From Nostoc sp. NMS9 (GTDB lineage Bacteria; Cyanobacteriota; Cyanobacteriia; Cyanobacteriales; Nostocaceae): DNA of 64,000 bases. The notes under the pieces were generated by a model. It worked only from the letters and a program-made list of their open reading frames with translations, ran no database searches and had not been told where the DNA came from. A program made the translations under genes and the position numbers. Below, one piece after another: positions 54,342 to 63,400 of this stretch. Each line of letters opens with the position of its first letter. Positions within the stretch are counted from its first letter, which is position 1. The stretch spans positions 1-64,000 of the forward strand of contig NZ_JABXKL010000003.1 in the NCBI RefSeq assembly GCF_017114995.1, read 5' to 3'.

Positions 54342-55769
54342 TTACTGATATCCCTGCCAAGGAGTAACTTCGAGTTTGCCACTAGGCTTGAATATCACTT
54401 GGAAGTGGGCTAGAGGTTCTTTGTCATTGGGAGCAGCTACATTAGAACCGTAGATAGCGTTAAACATCTTAGGAAGAGGTGTTTCTCGGAAATAATCAAA
54501 GGCGACTTGATTAAGTGGTTCATAGTCAGCAATTACACCATCTTTGTTGACTGCTACCCGATATTTTAAATCTCGCGTAAAGGTGGGGGTGCCACTCCAG
54601 GTTTGGCGAACTGTATTATAAAGCTTTTGATTTAAACCTTTAGTGATATTAGAGTCAGTAATTTTTGCACCGACTACCTCTGGTGTCTTAGCATATCCTC
54701 GCCAAGGGCTAACTTGCAGCACACCATTTGTAGTAAACACTATTCGGAATTGGGCGATTGGTTCATTGGAAATGGGAGCGCGGTTAGCAGGATTGTAAAG
54801 TAGGTTAGGCAGAGGAGTTTGGCCGACTCCTTGATTAGCTTCTTTATTCACCGCTTTATAACCAACGATCGCTCCATCCGCAGCTACACCTAAACGATAG
54901 ATTAAATCCTGTTGCAATCCTGAACGCTTAGTCCAAGCTGGATGAACTTGGTTATACACTTGACGATTCAATGCACGCAACTGGGATGGATCGGTAATTT
55001 CTGGAACTGTGTTTAAAAGTGCTTCTAAATCTTTAACTACTGGCTTTGCATTAGCTGTTGGTGTGGGTGTTGCAGCTGCAATGGGTGTTGCAGCCGCTGA
55101 TGCTGGAGGATTAAGGCTCTTTGTTGTAGAGCTAGTTTGCTCATCTGGCTTAGGCTGCGGTGGACGTATTTGAGGAGGTGGAATCAAGTTAAATGCGATC
55201 GCTGCTACTGCTAAACTTGATACTCCCACAGCAGCAGGAACAGCCTGCCTGATTACAGCCTGACTAGCACCACCATAGCGTCTAGTAACTGGTTGTAGTT
55301 CTAGGGATAATTCTGGTAAAGTCTGGGTATCAGCAAAAAACTGATCCACTGCTTCTACCAAATCAAACAACTGCACCGTATTCAAATCTATTTCAATCGG
55401 CGGACGTTTAGAATTATTAGAGTGAGACTCGAACCCCTCTGGAGCATTCTCTGAATGTACGATCAACCTGTGGAGATTACCATCAATTTTTTGAAACTCT
55501 ACTAGCTCCGATTCTTGATTGTGTGCTTGCGGATTGGGTACAGTACTCAGAAATTCTTGGGCGTAACCACTAACAGCCCTCACCAAACTTTCAAAAAATT
55601 CCCGCCCTCCGGTTAGGGGTTGATTGTAACCAGATAAATAGCATTCTGCATTTACCAATATTGATAATTCTGGGCGCATTTCCTGGAACTGTGCAGCCCT
55701 GGTGACATCACTTAACCCTTCTAAAAGAAGAGTACAATTAGGTAGACTGTACTTACGTTGAATATTCAT
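54342..55769 (-). CDS. DUF4335 domain protein
   Basis: 475 residues. The N-terminal domain (YSLPNCTLLLEGLSD..SILVNAECYLSG, about 1-165) fits DUF4335. One membrane segment lies near 178-198 (PAAVGVSSLAVAAIAFNLI), followed by a Pro/Ala-rich linker and a repeated domain of about 115 residues (NRQVYNQVHPAW.. / NQKLYNTVRQTW..). Start overlaps the end of the DUF3038 gene by 4 bases. The DUF3038-DUF4335 pair is conserved in cyanobacteria with no established role. Confidence 0.85.
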   Translation of the reverse strand: MNIQRKYSLPNCTLLLEGLSDVTRAAQFQEMRPELSILVNAECYLSGYNQPLTGGREFFESLVRAVSGYAQEFLSTVPNPQAHNQESELVEFQKIDGNLHRLIVHSENAPEGFESHSNNSKRPPIEIDLNTVQLFDLVEAVDQFFADTQTLPELSLELQPVTRRYGGASQAVIRQAVPAAVGVSSLAVAAIAFNLIPPPQIRPPQPKPDEQTSSTTKSLNPPASAAATPIAAATPTPTANAKPVVKDLEALLNTVPEITDPSQLRALNRQVYNQVHPAWTKRSGLQQDLIYRLGVAADGAIVGYKAVNKEANQGVGQTPLPNLLYNPANRAPISNEPIAQFRIVFTTNGVLQVSPWRGYAKTPEVVGAKITDSNITKGLNQKLYNTVRQTWSGTPTFTRDLKYRVAVNKDGVIADYEPLNQVAFDYFRETPLPKMFNAIYGSNVAAPNDKEPLAHFQVIFKPSGKLEVTPWQGYQ

Positions 55770-56392
55770 TCCACTTCACCGTCAAAAAGACTAATCCAGA
55801 ACCGCTGCATTCCAGCAGTACCAGTACAAAATAGTAATTGTCCTAACAAATTTATTGCTAGCGCATCTAATTTTTCATCAGAAGTTAATGCTAGTACACC
55901 AGAACGTCGAGTATTCATCCGGCTTTTAAAATGCGCTCTAAACCGCTCTAGGTAATTAGATAGCCGCAAATTCTGTTCTAATGGAATCTGTTTTTCTTCC
56001 ATTTGTTGACATATCATTAATAACTGGCGGATAACAACAGTTAAACGCCGTGCTATATAGCAAGCAATGACTACCAAAGCTTTTGCTTCCATAATAGTTA
56101 AGGGACGGCGCATGTGCGCTCTTCGTAGTGGGTTAGAGCTACGCATCCGCCATAAATTCACCCTGTCTTTAACAATTCCTTTAAGATCCAACTCTTGAGC
56201 AAAAGCCAGGATTGCTTCCGAACCACCAAGTTCTAAAGCTTCAATTGCCAGTAAAATCAGGTCAATTTGCAGCCTGGTTCTCCGAGGACACGTTTTGGAA
56301 GCGATCGCAGGATCTGGTAAAGTGTCCAGAATCATCGGCAGTGAGTCTTGGGTTGGACTGTTGAACGGCGTTAAACTTGCTGAAACATTCAT
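55766..56392 (-). CDS. DUF3038 domain protein
   Basis: 208 residues, soluble, helical. CPRRTRLQIDLILLAIEALELGGSEAI.. and TIMEAKALVVIACYIARRLTVVIRQLL, with the C-terminal half matching DUF3038. Its TGA overlaps the ATG of the DUF4335 gene (translational coupling), so the two proteins probably act together. No known function. Confidence 0.85.
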   Translation of the reverse strand: MNVSASLTPFNSPTQDSLPMILDTLPDPAIASKTCPRRTRLQIDLILLAIEALELGGSEAILAFAQELDLKGIVKDRVNLWRMRSSNPLRRAHMRRPLTIMEAKALVVIACYIARRLTVVIRQLLMICQQMEEKQIPLEQNLRLSNYLERFRAHFKSRMNTRRSGVLALTSDEKLDALAINLLGQLLFCTGTAGMQRFWISLFDGEVE

Positions 56393-56858
56393 TCTATAAA
56401 TACCTTGTGCGGTTCCAACAGACTAGATAAAACAAATTTAAGATCGGTAGCCAAGACTTGAGCGTTAGACTTGTGGCAGTAGCATGACTACCTGATATAT
56501 ACATTACTTAACTCTTTCTACTCAAAGTTTTCCCTATATTGAAATCAAAATTTTAAAACATAACTAAATTCACCTCATTTATTAGTGCAATACCTTTTCT
56601 AGCTTGGTTTAGATTCTAATTATCGTCAATGAAGGGCGAAGCTTCAGCCTCGACACCCAGCGTATGACATTATAGTGTACGATTTTTCAGGTATCTGAAA
56701 TTGGGTAATGGGCATTGGGCACAAGAGGCAGAGGTGCAAAGGGGCAGAGGGGAAAAACTTACTCCAACTTCTCCCCTGCTCCCATTCCCCATGCCCAATG
56801 CCCAATGCCCAATGCCCCATTCCCAATTCCCCATTCCCAATTTCCAATTCCCCATTTT
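56393..56858. other. Spacer with GGGCATT-type repeats
   Basis: 466 bases between divergent genes. From about 56700 it is occupied by GGGCATTGGGC and CCCAATGCCCAATGCCC repeats on opposite strands, which together can form a long hairpin just before apt. Frames reading through it are artefacts. Promoters are not identified. Confidence 0.6.
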
Positions 56859-57377
56859 ATGGATTTAAAGTCTCTCGTTCGTAACATTCCAGATTTCCCG
56901 AAACCCGGAATTTTATTTCGGGATATTACTACGTTACTGCGCGATCCAGAGGGACTGCGCTATACTATTGACTTTTTAACACAAAAATGCAATGAAGCTG
57001 AAATAACAGCTGATTATGTCATTGGTATTGAGTCGAGAGGATTCATTTTTGGTTCACCTCTGGCTTATAAATTAGGAGCTGGTTTTATTCCCATCCGCAA
57101 AAAAGGGAAGTTACCAGCAACCGTTCACTCAATTGAATATCAACTAGAGTATGGTACAGATTGCCTAGAAGTGCATCAAGACGCTTTATACCAAGGTAGC
57201 CGAGTTTTGATTGTGGACGATTTGATTGCCACAGGTGGAACTGCAAGTGCCACAGCAAAGTTGGTGCAGAAAATTGGCTGCGAACTAGTAGGTTTTGGGT
57301 TTATTATCGAGCTACGGGATTTACAAGGGCGTACACATTTGCCGGACGTGCCGATTATCTCTTTAATTGAATATTAG
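56859..57377 (+). CDS. apt: Adenine phosphoribosyltransferase
   Basis: 172 residues from ATG at 56859. It turns adenine and PRPP into [23 protein letters not shown] at the start, [15 protein letters not shown] and the PRPP loop [14 protein letters not shown] are diagnostic. Normal length. The frame is open upstream only through the repeat block. Confidence 0.95.
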   Translation: MDLKSLVRNIPDFPKPGILFRDITTLLRDPEGLRYTIDFLTQKCNEAEITADYVIGIESRGFIFGSPLAYKLGAGFIPIRKKGKLPATVHSIEYQLEYGTDCLEVHQDALYQGSRVLIVDDLIATGGTASATAKLVQKIGCELVGFGFIIELRDLQGRTHLPDVPIISLIEY

Positions 57378-57490
57378 TCATTAGTCATTGGTCATTAGTC
57401 ATTAGTCATTGGTCAATAGCAAAACAATTGGCAAATGACGAAGGACAAAGGACGAAGGACAAAGAACAAATGACAAAGGACAAAATATAA

Positions 57491-58537
57491 ATGACATCTA
57501 CTAAAATTTCCTTGGAGACAGGTCGGGATTGGCTAATCGGGCTAGTCACGAGCGAAACTTTTGTTTATGTGGCAAAGCGACTATTGCAGGCACTGCTAAC
57601 TTTGTTGTTGGCGTCAGCGTTGTCGTTTTTCATCATTCAACTCGCTCCCGGTGATTATGTAGATACGCTGCGGCAAAATCCGAAGATATCTCCAGAAAGA
57701 ATTGAGGAAATCAAACGGCAGTTTGGTCTGGATAAGTCTTGGCCAGAGCAATTTGGGCTGTGGCTATGGCGAATCCTGACCAAAGGGGATTTTGGCACGA
57801 GTTTTATTTATCAACGTTCAGTGGCATCGCTGTTATGGGAACGAGTACCTGCGACTTTGCTATTAGCGATCGCATCTCTAATTGTCACATGGGCGATCGC
57901 CATCCCTCTAGGGATCTTTGCCGCTGTCAAACAAAATAAGCCAGCAGATCGGATTTTACAGGTGATTAGTTACGCAGGACAAGGCTTTCCCAGTTTCATC
58001 ACTGCCTTAGCACTGCTGGTTTTAGCTCAAATCACCTCGCCGTTTTTCCCAGTGGGTAGCATGACTAGCATCAATCACTCAGAACTGTCGTGGTTTGGCA
58101 GAATCTTAGATATCGGCTGGCACATGATTTTACCCACCATCGCACTCTCAATTACTAGTTTTGCTGGTTTGCAACGCATCACTCGCGGCGAATTATTAGA
58201 TGTTCTGCGTCAAGATTACATCCAAACGGCTCGTGCCAAAGGTTTGCCAGAAAACCGCGTCATCTACGTTCATGCACTCCGCAATGCCATAAATCCCTTA
58301 ATTACCTTATTGGGTTTTGAATTAGCTGGTTTATTAAATGGTGCCTTCATCGCCGAATTTTTCTTCAACTGGCCCGGTTTAGGAAGATTGGCTTTACAGG
58401 CTTTACAAGCTCAAGATTTATATTTATTAATGGCAAGCTTGATAATGGGCGCAGTACTGCTGATTGTTGGCAATTTAATCGCCGACTTAATGCTCAAAGC
58501 AGCCGATCCACGCATTCGCCTAGAAAATCTCAATTAG
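57491..58537 (+). CDS. Oligopeptide/dipeptide-type ABC transporter permease (DppB/OppB family)
   Basis: 348 residues. Six membrane segments; LLQALLTLLLASALSFFIIQLAPGDYVD near the start is typical of DppB/OppB. The cytoplasmic loop GELLDVLRQDYIQTARAKGLPENRVIYVHALRNAINPL couples to an ATPase. Substrate unknown; partner genes are not in the window. Preceded by ATTAGTC and GACAAAG-type repeats. Confidence 0.9.
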   Translation: MTSTKISLETGRDWLIGLVTSETFVYVAKRLLQALLTLLLASALSFFIIQLAPGDYVDTLRQNPKISPERIEEIKRQFGLDKSWPEQFGLWLWRILTKGDFGTSFIYQRSVASLLWERVPATLLLAIASLIVTWAIAIPLGIFAAVKQNKPADRILQVISYAGQGFPSFITALALLVLAQITSPFFPVGSMTSINHSELSWFGRILDIGWHMILPTIALSITSFAGLQRITRGELLDVLRQDYIQTARAKGLPENRVIYVHALRNAINPLITLLGFELAGLLNGAFIAEFFFNWPGLGRLALQALQAQDLYLLMASLIMGAVLLIVGNLIADLMLKAADPRIRLENLN

Positions 58538-58701
58538 CAAACAATTCTAAATTCAAAAAATCAAAACGTATTGGGGTTATTTCCAGTGTGCTGCCAACTA
58601 TCAAACAACAAGCACGTAGCCAAAGTACGGATGTCGTTGAATAAGTCTTCCTGATTCCTCATTTCGTCTTGAATTTGGCTGCTCTCAGTGTAAAATTTTG
58701 A

Positions 58702-59036
58702 GGTTCTACCGCTCCCTTTATGGATAATTCATATTAAAATGCCAGTTTAATAAAGCTTGCAATCTAAAATTATCAAAATTGCGAAAACCATATCCTAACC
58801 TTTTTATCAGCTTGAGCTTATTGTTAATACCTTCAACTACTCCATTGGTTGTGCGAAGGTCAAAATAACCAACAGTCTCTCCAAACCACCTAATAATTGT
58901 TGCAGTTAGCGATCGCACATAATTCCCAATGCTAAAAAAGTTTACATAGCAGGACTTTCAGGTGTTTATTTCTCATACTATTTCTCTCGTTTTATTCGTC
59001 TTATTTATTTTTTTACATAAAGGGAGCGGTAGAACC
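58702..59036. mobile_element. 335-bp deletion derivative of an ISL3-family element
   Basis: Ends GGTTCTACCGCTCCCTTTAT at 58702-58721 and ATAAAGGGAGCGGTAGAACC at 59017-59036 are perfect inverted repeats. The octamer AATTTTGA lies directly outside both ends (58694-58701 and 59037-59044), the 8-bp target duplication typical of ISL3. Inside is only the last part of a transposase. Thus an internally deleted copy that still has both ends and could move if an active transposase exists elsewhere. Confidence 0.88.
58718..58918 (-). pseudogene. C-terminal fragment of ISL3-family transposase
   Basis: 66 residues: SLTATIIRWFGETVGYFDLRTTNGVVEGINNKLKLIKRLGYGFRNFDNFRLQALLNWHF is the C-terminal end of an ISL3 transposase, including the last acidic residue of the DDE triad in VEGINNK. 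A full enzyme is about 400 residues. It lies wholly within the miniature element. Confidence 0.88.
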
Positions 59037-59135
59037 AATTTTGAATTGCTGAATTGCTGTTTAATTAGTTATTTTAGCAAGATTCAGACTTACTTCTTGC
59101 ACTAGTTGCACTAGTATATTTGAGAGTTTTTTCTA

Positions 59136-59206
59136 AGCGGGCGGCGGGAATCGAACCCGCATTAATAGCTTGGAAGGCTATAGTTTTACCACTAAACTAC
59201 GCCCGC
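59136..59206 (-). tRNA. tRNA-Gly (anticodon TCC)
   Basis: A 71-nucleotide cloverleaf on the minus strand. The acceptor GCGGGCG pairs with CGCCCGC, the D arm has AGTTTAGTGGTAAAACT, the anticodon stem ATAGC/GCTAT has loop CTTCCAA (TCC), and the T loop is GGGTTCGATTCCC. The CCA end is not encoded. It reads GGA and, by wobble, other GGN codons. Confidence 0.93.
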
Positions 59207-59256
59207 AAATTCCCAACCCTATAAACATAACACAGTTTCTGCCAAAATTCAAGTGT

Positions 59257-60423
59257 TTAGTTGGAATTGGCAGGTTGGATTTTGATCCTGACATACAAAT
59301 TGCTCAATTCTGGTTTTGTGCCATCGTTATTGTGGGCAGCAATAAAGTTTTCTGTTTTGAAAACTTCGCTCAGGACTTGCTCGTATGTACTTTTTTCACT
59401 TTGCAGTGTTGCTGGTTCTATTTCTAGAACTACAGCTTGTTGAAAGTTGCCATTCTGATCAATTATCAAGCTAGCTAAGAGTTGTGCTGGCTTAAGTTCC
59501 GAATTGTGGACAAGAAAACTTGGGTCTAATTGTTTTGTGTTGCTTCCCCTGTATAAAGGGATAACGTCGGGTAAAGCATCTTGTCGGAATCCTCTTGATT
59601 GTATCAAGCTAATCACTTCATCTTTAGATAAGGGAGCTAGTACTGCGACCGATGCTCCCCCAGTCGAAGTTGCTGGAGTTTCCCTCGTTGAAGTTGCTGG
59701 AGTTTCTCTAGTCGAAGTTGCTGGAGTTTCCCTAGTCGAAGTTGCTGGAGTTTCTCTATTTTCAGGTTCTGAAACTGGTCGATTTGATGGAATACCTGTT
59801 GGTAGTTGCGTTCCCTTTCCCAGTTTAATTTCTTGACGACGCTTCCAAGGTAAATTACCGATTGGAACTGTAGGTGTCGGTGTGACTTTAGGTGTAGGTT
59901 TCGGTGTAACTTTAGCTATAGGTTTCGGTGTGGCTTTAGGTGTAGGTTTCGGTGTAATTTTAGCTACAGGTGTCGGTGTTGGCGTTGGGACTATCTGTTG
60001 TCTAGAAGGTTCGCTATTAGGTTGAGAGGCGTAAATTCGGCTCTTTTTCTGGAGATTCTCAGGGGAATTTATTACACCAAAATCTTGATTTTTAGGCGTA
60101 GTTCGTGCTGTTTGTGATGAACGTGCTGGTATAGACTTTTGAGTTGAGGATAGTGGCTTTGACGAAACTATTTTAGCTGATGATTTTGATTTGATTATTG
60201 ATTTTGTTTTAGGAGCAATGTCTATCAATTCAATGGGAACAGCAGATTGATTTTGCTGGGGGAACCACAGACTAAATGCATTAGATGAGCGCATCAGCCA
60301 GAACACCAGCAAGTGCAGAGAGACTGAACTGACAACGACAAAAATCCACAAACCTGGTGGATCGGTGTGTCGTCTCCAGACCTTGGCTGGAATTGGAGTT
60401 TTGTCTGCAACCGATGGTGTCAT
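59257..60423 (-). CDS. TonB-like membrane-anchored Pro-rich protein
   Basis: 388 residues. One membrane segment near 24-45 (GLWIFVVVSSVSLHLLVFWLM) is followed by a long extracytoplasmic Pro/Thr/Lys-rich stretch (about 75-235: TPKPTPKATPKPIAKVTPKP and similar). The 8-residue unit RETPATST repeats four times, and a C-terminal globular domain of about 120 residues ends the protein. The N-terminal anchor with Pro-Lys spacer is the TonB layout, but I cannot confirm a TonB C-terminal fold. It may be a periplasm-spanning protein. Confidence 0.75.
   Translation of the reverse strand: MTPSVADKTPIPAKVWRRHTDPPGLWIFVVVSSVSLHLLVFWLMRSSNAFSLWFPQQNQSAVPIELIDIAPKTKSIIKSKSSAKIVSSKPLSSTQKSIPARSSQTARTTPKNQDFGVINSPENLQKKSRIYASQPNSEPSRQQIVPTPTPTPVAKITPKPTPKATPKPIAKVTPKPTPKVTPTPTVPIGNLPWKRRQEIKLGKGTQLPTGIPSNRPVSEPENRETPATSTRETPATSTRETPATSTRETPATSTGGASVAVLAPLSKDEVISLIQSRGFRQDALPDVIPLYRGSNTKQLDPSFLVHNSELKPAQLLASLIIDQNGNFQQAVVLEIEPATLQSEKSTYEQVLSEVFKTENFIAAHNNDGTKPELSNLYVRIKIQPANSN
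59663..59758 (-). repeat. Four 24-bp coding tandem repeats
   Basis: GT[CT]GAAGTTGCTGGAGTTTC.CT. begins at 59663, 59687, 59711 and 59735, exactly 24 bases apart, encoding RETPATST four times in the TonB-like protein. Confidence 0.92.
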
Positions 60424-60491
60424 ATTATATAAACTGGATATGATTATGCACTTTTACTCATTGGTAATGCTTTAAAATACCAGTCTAAATT

Positions 60492-63400
60492 TTAGCGATT
60501 AACCATTACTTCTGGTGAAACAGCAAAAGTCAAAACTGTTTCATCTACTCCTTTAAGTTCTAGCGGACTACCTTTAGTAATTTCTCCTTCCTGTAAATAA
60601 TCTGCTACGGCAGCAGAAACCAGGATTGTACCGGGAACAGCAGCAGCTTGCAACCTTGCGGCAATATTCACACTTGGGCCAATAGCAGTATAATCGGCGC
60701 GTTCAGCGCTACCAAACATCCCCACAACAGCAGTACCTTGATGAATACCGCACCGAAACTGTACGCTAGTAAGTTTGTCGCTATCGAATACACCTTGCTC
60801 TCGCCAGCGCTGGTTCAAGTCAGCCAGTGAGCGGTGCATTGCTCTTGCTGTATTAATGGCACGACGTACTTGTTCATTAGGAGTTAGTTCTTCCGGCGCT
60901 CCATATAAAGCTAAGATAGCATCTCCCATAAATTTATCTACAGTGCCGCCATTGCTAAAGACAACTTTGGTCATAGCTTCTAAATATTCATTTAGCAACT
61001 CCGCGACTCGTCGGGATCTAAGAGTATTTGCTAGCTGTGTAAAACCCACAATGTCGCTAAACAAAACTGTAATTAAGCGTGGTTCTGGGCGCAAATCTAA
61101 CGTTAAATCTCCGGTTGCGGCTTTTTGCACCAACACGGCAGGCAAAAAGCGCTTTAGCACCGATTCTGTTAGATAAGTATTTAACTCCACAATTCGCCGT
61201 TCATTTTCTTTTAACGCTAAAAGATTGCGAACTTCCGCCAAAAGTTCCCGATCGTTGAATGGTTTTGCTAAATAAGCGTCCGCGCCATGTTCTGTTCCTT
61301 CGATGCGGGTTTCTTCATCTACTTTAGCTGTCAGCAGAATGATTGGTGTTCCTTTTAACGTCTCCTCATTGCGGATCATTTGAATCATCTCAAGTCCGCT
61401 CACTAAGGGCATCATTAAGTCAGTCACAATCAAGCTGGGTATAATTTCCTTAGCTTTATTGTGCCCTTCATGACCGTTACGAGCTGTCTGTACATGATAG
61501 CCATTACGGCGGAAAATCTCAGATACATAGGTTCGCAAATCGGGGTTGTCATCTACAACTAAAATTGAGTGCTGAGTCTTCAGTGCTGAGTCTTTAGTAT
61601 CAACACTGGGGGAGAGTTTTATTGTAATATCTTCAATATTGTCTGTTGTTGACTCTACTAGTTCTAAATCAGCCAATTCTACGCTAGCGCGGCTGGTATT
61701 CAGTTCGGTAGGCGTTTCTAGTACTTGCTGTGCGGGTAAATGAGCATTTCCAGTCACCAGCCATAAACTAAAGGTAGTACCTTCACCATAAACTGATTCC
61801 ACAGTGACTTGACCACCATGTAATTCTACTAATTCTTTAACTAAAGCTAAACCCAAACCACTGCCTTCATAGGAACGATTTGCTGAACCTTCAGCTTGGC
61901 GAAAGCGCTCAAATAGGTGAGGAATTTGTTCTTTAACGATACCAATTCCAGTATCTTGTACTTGCAAGATGCAACGATCGCGCTCAGATTTTAGTCTGAG
62001 TGCGATCATGCCACCTTCGGGAGTAAACTTCATGGCATTTGACAAGAGGTTATAAACCACCTTGTCAAATTTTTCCATGTCCAAGTACACCGTCGAACAT
62101 TCATCTAGCTGGGTGACGAGATGCAGTTTCTTTTTCTCGCAGTAAGGACGAAAAGATTCCACTATTTGGCTGACAAATTCGACTAAATCGCAGGGATGGA
62201 AATTTGGCTGCATTCTCCCCGCATTCAGGCGTTGTAAATCCAGGAGTTGATTTACCAGTCGCAGCAGGCGGCGGGAGTTACGCAGGGCGATCGCACTTTG
62301 AGAGTAAGATAATCCCTCACCAGCCGCCACCGCCGACTCTAAAGGCCCTTGAATCAAGGTAATCGGTGTGCGAAACTCATGGGAAATATTTTGGAAAAAT
62401 TCGGTTTTTTGTTTGTCTAATTCCAGTAAGCGTTCAGCTTGTTGGCGAGTTTTTTGATATAAGTGTGACTGCTGTACAGCGATCGCTGCTTGCGCTGCTA
62501 CTGCTTTGGCCAAATCAATATCAGATGGCAACCACTGGCGTACTTTTTTACCTTCATGTAAAGTAATACTACCGATACATTTTCCATCAGCCAATAATGG
62601 CACAAACATTAGCGATCGCGGTGGCATTTTTAAAGGCAAATCAAAACCCCGTACATCAGAGGGAGAATGACTCACATTACCAATTACCACAGGTTCATGT
62701 GTCTGTAGCATTTGTTGGAGGATGGGATTATCCTGTATAGATGCTTGAGAATAGGGTAATCTCTGGGTTAGTAGGTGATTATTGCTACCTAATTTATTGT
62801 CTAAGGCTGGCGATGCCTGCGGCGGGCTGTGCCTACTTAAATTTTCTAGATGTTGAAAACTGTCATACAAGCCCACACACTCAACAAACTCATCTTCCTC
62901 AGTCCATAAAGACAGGACACAGCCATCGACTTGTAAAGCTTGTCCCAATTGCTGGGTAATTGCCGCAAAGATATCTTGAGGATCTAAGCTAGAGCGAATC
63001 GCGCTAGTAATCGTATTAATCAAGCTCTCTCGCTTGGCAAGGGCACGTACTTGTTCGTAAGCATAAGCTTGAGACAAAGCTAAGGCTGCCTGATCTGCTA
63101 CCATCAGCACTAACTGCACCTCATCATCTCCCCAAAAGCGAGGCAGAGAACACTGGTGCAATGCTAGCACTGCCATCAGTTCTTGTTGGCAGATCAATGG
63201 CACAACTAAACTAGAACAAATGTTAGCAGCAGCAAAAGCTTGCCCACGCTCGCGCAGTTCGGGAGTGTTACCGTGAATGCGCTCATCATCAATTACATCG
63301 TGAATCACCTGAACTTCGCGGGTTTCCCACACCGTCTGAGCCAAAAGAGACAGAGGGAGAGCAGAGGATATAGCGGGCAAAGAGGAAAGACCTACTGCTA

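Noticed and set aside
56644..56858. Minus-strand frames before apt
   Set aside because: Translations of GGGCATT repeats ([15 protein letters not shown]), not a protein family.
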